The position numbers and the translations under genes are program-made. A model generated the notes under the pieces. It saw nothing but the letters and a program-made list of their open reading frames with translations, made no database searches and had not been told where the DNA came from. Below, in pieces: positions 38,922 to 47,304 of a stretch of DNA of 52,003 nucleotides (position 1 is its first letter; the number at the start of each line of letters is the position of its first letter). This DNA comes from Actinomycetes bacterium (GTDB lineage: Bacteria > Actinomycetota > Actinomycetes > Mycobacteriales > Mycobacteriaceae): NCBI GenBank assembly GCA_023432405.1, contig JAEYUQ010000026.1:1-52003 (forward strand), written 5' to 3'.

Positions 38922-38946
38922 GAGGGAAGGAAAGAGGTAAAGAATA

Positions 38947-39552
38947 ATGGCTCGTTATACTGGCCCTGTAACCCGTAAGTCTCGCCGTCTCCGCGTTGAC
39001 CTCGTCGGTGGAGATATGGCGTTTGAGCGTCGCCCCTATCCTCCAGGACAGGCTGGCCGTGCTCGTATCAAGGAATCGGACTACCTGATCCAGCTCCAGG
39101 AGAAGCAGAAGGCTCGCTTCACCTACGGGGTGATGGAGAAGCAGTTCCGTCGTTACTATGCCGAGGCGGTACGCCGCCAGGGCAAGACCGGCGATAACCT
39201 GGTCATCCTGTTGGAGTCTCGCCTTGACAACGTCGTGTATCGTGCTGGTTTGGCTCGTACCCGTCGTCAGGCTCGTCAGCTTGTTTCCCACGGACACTTC
39301 ACAGTGAACGGGAAGAAGACCCACGTGCCGTCTTATCAGGTATCCCAATACGACATCATTGACGTTCGGGAGAAGTCCCGTTCAATGGTGTGGTTTGAAG
39401 AAGCTCAGGATCGCCTGCTTGACTCCGTGGTTCCGGCCTGGCTGCAGGTTGTTCCATCCACACTGCGCATCCTCGTGCACCAGTTGCCCGAGCGCGCACA
39501 GATCGACATTCCGCTGCAAGAGCAGCTCATTGTCGAGTACTACTCGAAGTAA
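38947..39552 (+). CDS. rpsD: 30S ribosomal protein S4 (uS4), cysteine-less type
   Basis: Assembly initiator and, in E. coli, repressor of the alpha operon. The 201 residues have the S4 domain (LESRLDNVVYRAGLARTRRQARQLVSHGHFTVNGKK) but no cysteines in the N-terminal region, so it is the zinc-free C-minus form. Actinobacteria with this form often do not carry a second S4. Confidence 0.97.
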   Translation: MARYTGPVTRKSRRLRVDLVGGDMAFERRPYPPGQAGRARIKESDYLIQLQEKQKARFTYGVMEKQFRRYYAEAVRRQGKTGDNLVILLESRLDNVVYRAGLARTRRQARQLVSHGHFTVNGKKTHVPSYQVSQYDIIDVREKSRSMVWFEEAQDRLLDSVVPAWLQVVPSTLRILVHQLPERAQIDIPLQEQLIVEYYSK

Positions 39553-39626
39553 CCCACTTCGAGGCAGAATCCATCGTTTCCACCTTCTGAGGCGTCATAT
39601 AGCGGGCGTCGTAAAGGAGAATTTCC

Positions 39627-40667
39627 ATGCTCATCTCTCAGCGTCCTACCATCACTGAAGAGTTCGTTGATGATTCGCGCTCTCGGTTTGTTATTGAACC
39701 GCTAGAGCCCGGTTTCGGTTACACCCTGGGCAACGCGCTGCGTCGTACCTTGCTGTCTTCCATTCCGGGAGCAGCAGTAACCAGTATCAAGCTCGATGGT
39801 GTGCTCCACGAGTTCACCACCATCAACGGGGTGAAAGAAGATGTCTCTGACATCGTCTTGAATGTGAAGCAACTTGTGTTGCTGTCCACCTCCGATGAAC
39901 CAGTCATCATGTACCTGCATAAGGAAGGGCCTGGTGAGGTTACGGCCGGGGATATTGACATTCCTGCCGATGTTGAAGTCTGCAACCCTGAGTTGGTTCT
40001 GGCTACCCTCAATGAGCAGGGACGCATTGATATGGAGCTGGTGGTGGAGCGTGGGCGTGGTTACGTCCCTGCTGCTCCCAGCTCAGGAGATATTGGACGT
40101 ATCCCCGTTGATCAGATTTACTCCCCGGTGCTCAAGGTGAGCTACAAAGTTGAAGCCACTCGTGTGGAACAGCGCACAGACTTCGACAAGCTGATCTTGG
40201 ACGTTGAAACCAAAAATTCCATCTCTGCCCGCGATGCTATGGCCTCTGCTGGCAAGACTTTGGTGGAACTCTTTGGCCTTGCCCGTGAGCTCAATACCGC
40301 TGCTGAAGGCATTGAAATTGGACCGTCTCCGCAGGAGACCGAGTACATTGCAGCCTACAGCATGCCCATTGAGGATCTGAACTTCTCCGTGCGCTCCTAC
40401 AACTGCCTGAAGCGTCAGGAAATTCACACCGTTGGTGAGCTTGCCGAGTGCACCGAAACTGAGCTGCTGGATATTCGTAACTTTGGGCAGAAGTCCATTA
40501 ACGAGGTCAAGATCAAGCTGGATCAGCTGGGTCTGACTCTGAAGGACGCTCCCGAGGATTTCGATGCCAGCCAGCTTGAGGGTTATGACGCTGAAACTGG
40601 TGGATACGTGGACGATGAAGACCATGACGGCTTCTCGCCCGAGGATTCTGTCGAGGATTCTGAGTAA
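39627..40667 (+). CDS. rpoA: RNA polymerase alpha subunit
   Basis: The 346 residues comprise the N-terminal assembly domain (residues 1-230, GYTLGNALRRTLLSSIPGAAVTSIK) and the C-terminal domain (about 255-320, IEDLNFSVRSYNCLKRQEIHTVGELAECTETELLDIRNFGQKSINEVKIKL) that contacts UP elements and activators, followed by an acidic tail. Confidence 0.98.
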   Translation: MLISQRPTITEEFVDDSRSRFVIEPLEPGFGYTLGNALRRTLLSSIPGAAVTSIKLDGVLHEFTTINGVKEDVSDIVLNVKQLVLLSTSDEPVIMYLHKEGPGEVTAGDIDIPADVEVCNPELVLATLNEQGRIDMELVVERGRGYVPAAPSSGDIGRIPVDQIYSPVLKVSYKVEATRVEQRTDFDKLILDVETKNSISARDAMASAGKTLVELFGLARELNTAAEGIEIGPSPQETEYIAAYSMPIEDLNFSVRSYNCLKRQEIHTVGELAECTETELLDIRNFGQKSINEVKIKLDQLGLTLKDAPEDFDASQLEGYDAETGGYVDDEDHDGFSPEDSVEDSE

Positions 40668-40820
40668 TTCGAGTATGTCTTAAGGTTTCTGCCTGCTTAC
40701 AAGCCTGCTGTAGTCCCAGAAGGCTCTGAAGCGGGGTTCGCGGCAAGGGAGTTCTACTCTTTAGCTCCACGAACAAACAGGAACCGCGCTCACAAATAAC
40801 GTTAACGAGGAGTACACACA

Positions 40821-41399
40821 ATGCCTACCCCGAAGAGGGGCGCACGCCTCGGCGGGTCCGCCAAGAACCAGAAGCACATTCTGTCTAACTTGGCCGCCTC
40901 CCTGTTCGAGCATGACGCCATTAAAACCACAGATGCCAAGGCTAAGATGCTTCGTCCCTATGTGGAGAAGCTCATCACGAAAGCCAAGGTAGGGGATCTT
41001 GCAGCACGCCGTGAGGTGGCTAAGAAGATCACCAACAAAGATGCTGTTTATCGTCTCTTTCACGAGATTGCCCCGCAGATGGCTAACCGTGAAGGTGGCT
41101 ACACACGCATCGTGAAACTGGAGAATCGCCGCGGGGATGATGCCCCGATGTCTCAGATTTCTCTAGTTTTGGAAGAGACTGCTAGCGCCGAGGCTACTCG
41201 TGCCACTCGCGCTGCCGCCTCCCGCAAGGCGGAGGAAGCGAAAGCTGCTGAAGCGGAAGAAACTGAGGCTGAGGAGTCCACTGAGGCTACCGACGCCGAG
41301 GTTGAGGCCGACGTTGAGGCTGAGGCCGGTGCTGAGGTTGACGCCGAGGCCGCTGAAACTGAGGCTGACGACGCCGAGGCTGAGGACGTCGCTAAGTAA
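40821..41399 (+). CDS. rplQ: 50S ribosomal protein L17 (bL17) with long acidic tail
   Basis: Residues 1-115 are the L17 core (GARLGGSAKNQKHILSNLAASLFEHDAIKTTDAKAK..., GGYTRIVKLENRRGDDAPMSQI). The last 75 residues are an Ala/Glu/Asp-rich extension made of short EAxAEAE units, as in other actinobacteria but long. It lies 153 bp after rpoA, and a terminator follows. Confidence 0.97.
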   Translation: MPTPKRGARLGGSAKNQKHILSNLAASLFEHDAIKTTDAKAKMLRPYVEKLITKAKVGDLAARREVAKKITNKDAVYRLFHEIAPQMANREGGYTRIVKLENRRGDDAPMSQISLVLEETASAEATRATRAAASRKAEEAKAAEAEETEAEESTEATDAEVEADVEAEAGAEVDAEAAETEADDAEAEDVAK

Positions 41400-41411
41400 G
41401 TTCTTAACACC

Positions 41412-41451
41412 ACGCGCTCCGATGTTTTATCGGGGCGCGTTGTGCTTTCTT
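41412..41451 (+). terminator. alpha operon (rplQ) terminator
   Basis: acgcgctccgat (41412-41423) pairs with atcggggcgcgt (41429-41440), 12 bp with one wobble, followed by TGTGCTTTCTT. Confidence 0.85.
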
Positions 41452-41494
41452 CCAAGGCTTATTTTTGCAGGCCATTGCACTTTTTCGGAGGGGG

Positions 41495-41523
41495 TTACAA
41501 CGCAGTGGCAGAGGGGTTAGAAT
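41495..41523 (+). promoter_or_regulatory. leaderless promoter of the small membrane protein gene
   Basis: TTACAA (41495-41500) and TAGAAT (41518-41523) are 17 bp apart; the ATG at 41531 follows the -10 by 7 nt. The arrangement favours ATG 41531 over the in-frame ATG at 41522, which lies inside the -10 box. Confidence 0.6.
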
Positions 41524-41530
41524 GGTGGGC

Positions 41531-41743
41531 ATGAGTGAAAAGCTGACCATTAATGAGAGTCCTGAAGAACGCAAAATCCGTGCTGGTTTGGCTGCCGCCT
41601 CAGCACTCGGAGCCTTCACCATCACAAAGCCCAGCAAGATTTTCGGAAAGATTCTGCTCGCCCTGGCTGGGGTTCTGGGCGCAACCGCTGCCACCGGCCA
41701 CTGCCCGCTGTGGAAGCGTATCGGCGTCAATACAAACGCCTAA
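41531..41743 (+). CDS. small membrane protein (DUF2892/YgaP-TM-like)
   Basis: A 70-residue protein: a polar start SEKLTINESPEERKIRAGLAAAS, a hydrophobic segment (residues about 37-56, ILLALAGVLGATAATGHCPL) and a short basic end. The N-x-x-x-x-ER-x-x-R pattern with a downstream GHCP motif resembles the DUF2892 family found alone or fused to rhodanese domains in YgaP. The start is chosen from the leaderless promoter. The function is unknown. truA follows after 16 bp. Confidence 0.65.
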   Translation: MSEKLTINESPEERKIRAGLAAASALGAFTITKPSKIFGKILLALAGVLGATAATGHCPLWKRIGVNTNA

Positions 41744-41759
41744 GCACTACCTTTGAACT

Positions 41760-42596
41760 ATGACGCGGCTGCGATTGGATCTTGCCTACGACGGCACCGA
41801 TTTTCACGGGTGGGCGCGGCAAAAAGATCCGCAGCTGCGCACCGTTCAAGGGGAGCTGGAGAAAGTTCTAGAGCTGGTGTGCCGTGAGCCTGTAAACAGC
41901 ACTGTTGCAGGGCGCACCGATGCTGGAGTCCACGCTTCTGGGCAGGTAGCTCACGTGGATGTCCCAGATTCCCTTCTGAACTTGCGAGGGGTACACGGAG
42001 ATCCTGGGCGGCTGGTTCGTCGTTTTGCCCGCCTCCTGCCCAGAGATATTCGCCTAAGCCAGGTGTCCCTGGCTCCTGCGGGCTTCGATGCCCGCTTTTC
42101 TGCTTTACGACGCCACTACATCTACCGTGTTAGCTATGATCCGGCAGGGTGCCTGCCTACTCGGCTGCGCGACACGCTGACCTATCCGCACCGTCTGGAT
42201 GTGCGGGCGATGGATGAGGCTGCACGAGGGTTAGTGGGTTTACATAATTTTGCGGCTTTCTGTCGCCCGAAAGAGGGCGGCACCACCATCAGGGAGCTTC
42301 AGAGTTTTACCTGGCAGGATGTCTCTACACCTGAGGAGCCCTGTCTGCTGGAGGCGCGTTTAAGTGCAGACGCCTTTTGCTGGAATATGGTGCGCTCCTT
42401 AGTGGGGGCCTGCCTGTTGATTGGAGAATCCAAGAAAGACTCTCAGTGGATTCTTCGGCTTCTCCAGGAGGAACAACGTTCTTCCGAGTTTGCGGTGGCA
42501 AAGCCCTGTGGGTTGACCTTGGTTCAGGTGGATTATCCCGAGCCAGAGGAACTAGCTGAGCGCGCAGAACGCACCCGAGAGGTGCGCAGTTTATAG
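41760..42596 (+). CDS. truA: tRNA pseudouridine synthase A
   Basis: Modifies U38-U40 in tRNA anticodon arms. The 278 residues contain RLDLAYDGTDFHGWARQKD, the catalytic aspartate in AGRTDAGVHASGQVAHVD, RHYIYRVSYD and FCWNMVRSLVGACLLIG. TACCTT (41748-41753) lies 6 nt before the ATG, again compatible with leaderless transcription. In mycolata truA commonly sits between rplQ and the ESX-4 genes, as here. Confidence 0.96.
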   Translation: MTRLRLDLAYDGTDFHGWARQKDPQLRTVQGELEKVLELVCREPVNSTVAGRTDAGVHASGQVAHVDVPDSLLNLRGVHGDPGRLVRRFARLLPRDIRLSQVSLAPAGFDARFSALRRHYIYRVSYDPAGCLPTRLRDTLTYPHRLDVRAMDEAARGLVGLHNFAAFCRPKEGGTTIRELQSFTWQDVSTPEEPCLLEARLSADAFCWNMVRSLVGACLLIGESKKDSQWILRLLQEEQRSSEFAVAKPCGLTLVQVDYPEPEELAERAERTREVRSL

Positions 42597-42686
42597 TAGG
42601 CTTGCGCCTAACCGCTGTAAGGCGGGGATAAAGGCTCGAGGTTGCTGAGGAGACCTCGGGTGGGGGATTTTATTGAGGGGGAAAGT

Positions 42687-43922
42687 ATGTCACGGGGGTT
42701 TACTCCAACATCTGCCGCTCAGGTGAGTGGCCATAAGTTTTTAGGGCGTCGTGTAGAGCACGCGCTTGTCATGGGTGATACACGCATGATTTCTGATCCT
42801 CTGGGGCGCAGATCTAGGGCAGCTGTTTTCGGTCTGGTCATGCTCCTTCTGATGTGTGCAGGGGCAGGTTTGATGGCCTTCATCAAGCCAGCTATTGATC
42901 CAGGACAAGCCGCTATTCTGGAGTCTGATTCGGGGGCACTTTTTGTTCGTCTGGGAGGCCAGGTACATCCAGTTACCAATCTGGCATCAGCTCGCCTGAT
43001 TACCGGAAGAAATGATGACCCCGCTCGGATTTCAGATTCTGTGCTTTTAGAGACACCCATCGGCGTCAAGGTGGGTTTGGAAGAAGCCCCAGAGCTCATT
43101 GCAGAGTCCTTGCCGGAAAAAACCTGGTGGGTGGTGTGTCATTCCTCCTCGGATGCACAGATAGCTGTGGAGGTGTTGGATCGAGCCCTTCCCCCGCTTC
43201 CCTCAAGCCAAGGCGTTGTGATGCAGGTAGGGGACAAGGAATACGTGGTGAGTAAGGAGGGGCGTCGGCAATTGCCAGATCCTCTGAGCGCTGAGGGGCG
43301 AGTGATACGGCGTCGATTAGACATTGATGCCAGCACTCCTCGGTGGGCACCGCCACCCGAGGTAGCTCGGCTGATTCCTGAGCTTCCTCCGTCAGAGATT
43401 CCCCGTGAGGGCTCGGTGCTCAGGGCGGGGACGGATTCATGGTGGGCGCGCCCCGAGGGTATTCAGCTCATCAGCGCCGTACAGGCGGACATGATGGCGG
43501 ATATGGGGATGACTCTGACCAGTGTGGAGCGCGAGGATATTGCTGAGCGCCACGATGCGACACCTGTGCCGGTGCAGCTACCGGAGAGTATTCCCCAGTG
43601 GGTGTCCCCGGAGGTGATGTGCATTGATGGAGCCTCTGGAGAAGTATCCACGCAGGGGCGCATAGCTGGGTTGCAGATTTCAGGAGACTCAGTGGCCACG
43701 CGCTTTCGTGGCTTGCAGCTGGGAAGCGTGGTAGTGGAGTCGGAAACCGGGAAACGAGTGATTTCTGAGTCAGGAACCGTTTTTCTCTTGCGTGACGACG
43801 CCGCTCGTACCGCGTTGGGGCTTCCCGAACGCACTTTTCCCGTGTCCTGGCAGGTCTTGCGTCTCTTGCCGCAGGGCTCAGAACTTACTGCCCAGGCGGC
43901 GCGTGTTCCTGTGGGGCAGTAG
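42687..43922 (+). CDS. eccB: type VII secretion membrane protein EccB (ESX-4)
   Basis: Core membrane component of the ESX translocon. ATG 42687 (GAGGGGGAAAGT just upstream) gives 411 residues with the family start TSAAQVSGHKFLGRRVEHALVMGDTRMISDPLGRR, one membrane helix (about 47-70, AVFGLVMLLLMCAGAGLMAF), and a periplasmic part with an R1-like repeat (GQAAILESDSGALFVRLGGQVHPVTNLASARLI). The 45-codon upstream extension begins at a TTG and is rejected. It starts the ESX locus, 90 bp after truA. Confidence 0.94.
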   Translation: MSRGFTPTSAAQVSGHKFLGRRVEHALVMGDTRMISDPLGRRSRAAVFGLVMLLLMCAGAGLMAFIKPAIDPGQAAILESDSGALFVRLGGQVHPVTNLASARLITGRNDDPARISDSVLLETPIGVKVGLEEAPELIAESLPEKTWWVVCHSSSDAQIAVEVLDRALPPLPSSQGVVMQVGDKEYVVSKEGRRQLPDPLSAEGRVIRRRLDIDASTPRWAPPPEVARLIPELPPSEIPREGSVLRAGTDSWWARPEGIQLISAVQADMMADMGMTLTSVEREDIAERHDATPVPVQLPESIPQWVSPEVMCIDGASGEVSTQGRIAGLQISGDSVATRFRGLQLGSVVVESETGKRVISESGTVFLLRDDAARTALGLPERTFPVSWQVLRLLPQGSELTAQAARVPVGQ

Positions 43923-43999
43923 AACCAGTGAGCTAGATCGTGATGAGAAAATGCTCAAAAGCTTGCAGGAGCGGCGAGTATCTAGTACTCGTGGAGGTA

Positions 44000-44428
44000 A
44001 TGGGTGAAATGCATTCGGCGGTTCATGACAGAGTTGACCGCATAAGAGAACGGCACCAGCGACGTCGTCAAGGAAAGTACGGTCTGCTGTGGGGCTGGGG
44101 CACGCTCATTGTTGGTTGGCTGGTTCTTCTTGCAGGCATCATTATGGTGCCTTTGCCTGGTCAGGGGTGGTTGGTCACCTTCCTAGGTGTTGGCATTCTT
44201 GCTCTGGAGCAAAAGTGGGCTGTTCATGTTCTTGACCGCGGAATTGCACTCTATGAGCGTTGGTTGCTGTGGTACCGCAAGCAGTCTTTGGGGATAAAGG
44301 GAACTGTGTGGGTAGGAGTGTGTGCAGTGGTCCTAGCTGCCACCGGCGGTGTTGCGTACCTCACCTACACTGCAGGCTATGCCGATTACTTGAACATTGT
44401 TGCCGCCCGTATAGGCATTGACCTTTAG
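44000..44428 (+). CDS. TIGR02611/PGPGW-type membrane protein
   Basis: 142 residues from ATG 44000; ATG 44009 is possible and has better spacing from GGAGG (43993-43997). A basic N-terminus (RVDRIRERHQRRRQGKYG) leads to two membrane segments around the family motif PLPGQGWLVTFLGVGILALE and a third near the C-terminus (VWVGVCAVVLAATGGVAYLTY). Function unknown. Lying between eccB and mycP, it may be linked to the secretion locus, but this family is also found elsewhere. Confidence 0.8.
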   Translation: MGEMHSAVHDRVDRIRERHQRRRQGKYGLLWGWGTLIVGWLVLLAGIIMVPLPGQGWLVTFLGVGILALEQKWAVHVLDRGIALYERWLLWYRKQSLGIKGTVWVGVCAVVLAATGGVAYLTYTAGYADYLNIVAARIGIDL

Positions 44429-44481
44429 CTTCTCATTCACTGTGCTTCTTGTAGGGGCACATCTATGTCGCCGTGAGCAAG

Positions 44482-44504
44482 GCGCCCTGTGGGCGCAGGC
44501 TTTA
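44482..44504. terminator. weak shared terminator between the PGPGW gene and mycP
   Basis: GCGCCC (44482-44487) and GGGCGC (44491-44496) form a 6-bp GC stem with loop TGT, followed by AGGCTTTAC. It lies between convergent genes and touches the mycP stop. Confidence 0.4.
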
Positions 44505-45749
44505 CTTCCGCCGTGTGAGCATTGTTCGTGTGAGCATTGTTCTCAGCATGGCCGTTGTCAGAGCAAGAACCAGAATTGTGACACTTGCTATCTGGAATCT
44601 TCCTACTACTCCATCAGGAGGTGGAAGTGAGGGGACGGATGCCTGGTGAAATGTAGCTGGGGTACTGCGCAAATGGGTGAGCACGTGCATGGGGTTAACA
44701 GCCCCCGTCGCAGGATCCACGGCGTCGTACAGGAGATCGCGAATCTGTGCTGCGCTGAGCTGCGGGTAGCGCTCCTTGAGTAGAGCTACTACCCCCGAGA
44801 CTACGGGTGTGGCGAAGCTTGTTCCCTCGAAAACCTGGGTGCCACCGTTGGTTGGGTTTTTGAGAGCCGATGTCCAGCCCTCCCCAGCAGGGGAAAGGCC
44901 CACCGGGGTGTGCCCTGCAGCTGACACCAGTAGTTTACTGCTCGGCATGGAATATTCTGCGACGCTGTTGTGAGTGTTGAGCGCGGAGACTGCTACCACC
45001 GTTTCCATGTGAGCTGGTAACACAACAGCGTGGTCATCGCAGCTCCCACCCTTATTACCGGCCGCTGCTAGAACCACCGTTCCAGCGTGTTCTGCGCGCT
45101 CAAGTGCAGCCAGGAGAGGTTGTGTGTCCAGCTGGCTGGCAAGATCGGGTGGAATACAAGACACCACAGACAGGGAAATGATATCCGCCCCAAGATCAAT
45201 GGCGTTATGGATAGCAGAAGTGAGGGTCTGTAGATTCCCTGCAGAGTGAGCGACGCGGGAGTCATTCCCAGAGATGGGGTTGCCGTATTCATCTGTGGGC
45301 GGGACTGCTTGGAGTATTCCGCTGGACTGGCGGATACTAATGATTTGCGCCCTCGGAGCGATACCGCGAAGACCGTCCTTGTGAGGGTCCGGGCGAGCGG
45401 CAATGATACCGGCAACAATAGTGCCGTGGCCGTCACAGTCTCTGAAGGCGCCGCCCGGTTCACCCAGGAGGTAATCCCCACCGTCAATGACTTCTCCGAG
45501 TCTGGGGTGCGCAGCAACTCCCGTATCAATAACAGCTATCTGGATACCTTTCCCCGTCGCAAAACGATGTGCTTCCTGGAGTTGTAAATCTGCTGAGGGA
45601 AGCGCACGGGCTGGAACAGGAACGGGACAACGCTCGCCATAGACAGCCTGATAATCCTCTTGAGCTTCCAGAGGAGATAGATGTCCCAGAGATACAAGCC
45701 CAAGAAAAGAGCACAGGAAAGTTAAGCCAACCCGGCGTAATACCCGCAT
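44502..45749 (-). CDS. mycP: type VII secretion serine protease mycosin (ESX-4)
   Basis: Subtilisin-like protease of the ESX system. ATG 45749 overlaps the eccD stop (TGATG) and gives 415 residues: a signal peptide (MRVLRRVGLTFLCSFLGLVS onward), catalytic triad Asp75 (VIDTG), His108 (DGHGT), Ser311 (GTSFATP), the SAAG and AAAGN oxyanion region, a Pro-rich stretch and a C-terminal membrane helix (VTILVLALTTAML). The last residues repeat TMLTR because of a tandem 15-bp duplication (44512-44541). The reading frame extending to 45845 is rejected. Confidence 0.94.
   Translation of the reverse strand: MRVLRRVGLTFLCSFLGLVSLGHLSPLEAQEDYQAVYGERCPVPVPARALPSADLQLQEAHRFATGKGIQIAVIDTGVAAHPRLGEVIDGGDYLLGEPGGAFRDCDGHGTIVAGIIAARPDPHKDGLRGIAPRAQIISIRQSSGILQAVPPTDEYGNPISGNDSRVAHSAGNLQTLTSAIHNAIDLGADIISLSVVSCIPPDLASQLDTQPLLAALERAEHAGTVVLAAAGNKGGSCDDHAVVLPAHMETVVAVSALNTHNSVAEYSMPSSKLLVSAAGHTPVGLSPAGEGWTSALKNPTNGGTQVFEGTSFATPVVSGVVALLKERYPQLSAAQIRDLLYDAVDPATGAVNPMHVLTHLRSTPATFHQASVPSLPPPDGVVGRFQIASVTILVLALTTAMLRTMLTRTMLTRRK
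44512..44541. repeat. perfect 15-bp tandem duplication at the mycP 3' end
   Basis: cgtgtgagcattgtt occurs twice in a row (44512-44526 and 44527-44541). It adds five residues (TMLTR) to the cytosolic tail of mycosin without shifting the frame, a possible strain-variable site. Confidence 0.9.
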
Positions 45750-47092
45750 CACCCAAGACTCCGAATTGCGTAGAACATGCCGGCTACCTGTGCTGATAGT
45801 GGAATGAGTGCAGCAATGCAGAGGGTTTCTGCCCGCTCGAGCCACATCTGTGTGGTGGGGGTGATTTCCTTCAGGTGAGCCGCCCAGAGCGGAACAGTGG
45901 ACAGCGCCAGGGCAGCTAGAGCCCCGAGTACCAGTGAGAGGGTGCTGTGGATGTCTCCGGGAGCTTGGCTACCAAGAGCAACCCCTGCCACGCTGGACAA
46001 GCCGGGCAGAAGAAGCGACCACACGGGCACACGGTAACGGTGTCGTACAGCGTGCAAGATGAACGCACCCGCTGCTGTCAGACAGGTGGCTTGGGAGAAC
46101 AATCCCCCGTGGACAGCGATGATCACGCAGCCCAGTGTGGCTGTTGCTCCCACGGCAATCATGAGTCCCGCGTGAAGTGCTGTGGCTTTGTGTGCTGTGT
46201 GGTGAATATCCTCCTGGGAATCATTATCAGACACAGAAAGGTCCTCCCCGGCAGCTGGCAGTACAGGTAGAGGAACTCCCGCCAGAACTACGGCTACTGA
46301 CGGTGCCTTGAGGCTAGCCACCAGACTGACGAGAAGAAGGACACTACCGGCGGTGAGCGGCTTACCGGACCATGCCAGCACACCTGCTCCCAGAAGCCCA
46401 GCTAACCCAGCACTCAGGAGTGCAGTACTTAGCTGTAGGGGAAGACGGTGGAAGACAGTGAGCACGGTGACCATCAGTAGAGACATTCCTACTGCACTCA
46501 GGAGAGCAAGACCGCGATCCTGCCAATGCTGTGCGCCCTGCGCTACCACCAGGTACACCGCAACCGAACAGCTGAGAATCGTTGTCAAAGACAGGGTGAT
46601 GGTGAGAGAAGACCACACGGAGAGTACAGCCCCAACACCTGCAATTCCAGCTGCGATACCCCACAGAGGAATCTGGCACTGAAGCCCCAGTGCAATGAGA
46701 GCCACAACCGCCAAAATCCAGCTTGTTACGCAGACAGGTGTGTAGAGTGCAACCTCACCTGCTGTATCCCCAATAGCGTCTGCACAATCTCGAACCACTG
46801 GCGCCGGGTAGGAGTGACGGGGCTCCATAATGACAACGTCACCATGCCTCAGCCCCGTGAGTTCCAGAGGTGTAGTGGGTGCAAGTGGAAGCCCCAGCGC
46901 AGTGGAAAACTGCCAGGAATGATCCTCCCCAGACATCTCTGTGAGTTTTAGAACCTCAGGGAAGATCTCACCAAGGCAGGCAGTGGACGGCACTGCAAGT
47001 TCGAGTTCACGGTGGGTGTTGGTTGCCTGAACTCGCAGGATAAGGCGTATGCGGTGATCCGTGACCGGCGCTTGTGCGGTACGAGTGGTCAT
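45749..47092 (-). CDS. eccD: type VII secretion integral membrane protein EccD (ESX-4)
   Basis: The 447 residues start with a ubiquitin-like domain (about 10-95, RIRLILRVQATNTHRELELAVPSTACLGEIFPEVL..., LRHGDVVIMEP) followed by about eleven hydrophobic segments, the EccD plan. It forms a two-gene minus-strand unit with mycP and is divergent from eccC across a 212-bp gap. Confidence 0.93.
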   Translation of the reverse strand: MTTRTAQAPVTDHRIRLILRVQATNTHRELELAVPSTACLGEIFPEVLKLTEMSGEDHSWQFSTALGLPLAPTTPLELTGLRHGDVVIMEPRHSYPAPVVRDCADAIGDTAGEVALYTPVCVTSWILAVVALIALGLQCQIPLWGIAAGIAGVGAVLSVWSSLTITLSLTTILSCSVAVYLVVAQGAQHWQDRGLALLSAVGMSLLMVTVLTVFHRLPLQLSTALLSAGLAGLLGAGVLAWSGKPLTAGSVLLLVSLVASLKAPSVAVVLAGVPLPVLPAAGEDLSVSDNDSQEDIHHTAHKATALHAGLMIAVGATATLGCVIIAVHGGLFSQATCLTAAGAFILHAVRHRYRVPVWSLLLPGLSSVAGVALGSQAPGDIHSTLSLVLGALAALALSTVPLWAAHLKEITPTTQMWLERAETLCIAALIPLSAQVAGMFYAIRSLG

Positions 47093-47304
47093 GAGCTACA
47101 TCCCCCAGATGTGGTTAAATGCCAAAGCCATTCGCTATTGTTGCCCCCAACAACAGTTCGGCGTGAATGTGAACATTCTGACGTAAAGCTCACTGTTTGT
47201 CCAGTATCGGGGATAAGTACTGGTCAGATGTGGTGTGGCGACGAGCTGAAGAACCTTAATAGGGTTCACGGGGATTGATGAATGACTAACGAGGGGGATA
47301 CGTC
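47093..47304. other. eccD-eccC divergent intergenic region
   Basis: 212 bp with a hairpin-forming inverted repeat TTGTTG-CCCC-CAACAA in about 47138-47155. It must hold both promoters; no consensus box is convincing. GAGGGGGATACGTC lies before the eccC ATG. Confidence 0.5.

Noticed and set aside
44418..44630. 70-codon plus-strand Cys-rich frame
   Set aside because: Antisense to the mycP end; its Cys-rich repeat is only the tandem 15-bp duplication read in another frame.
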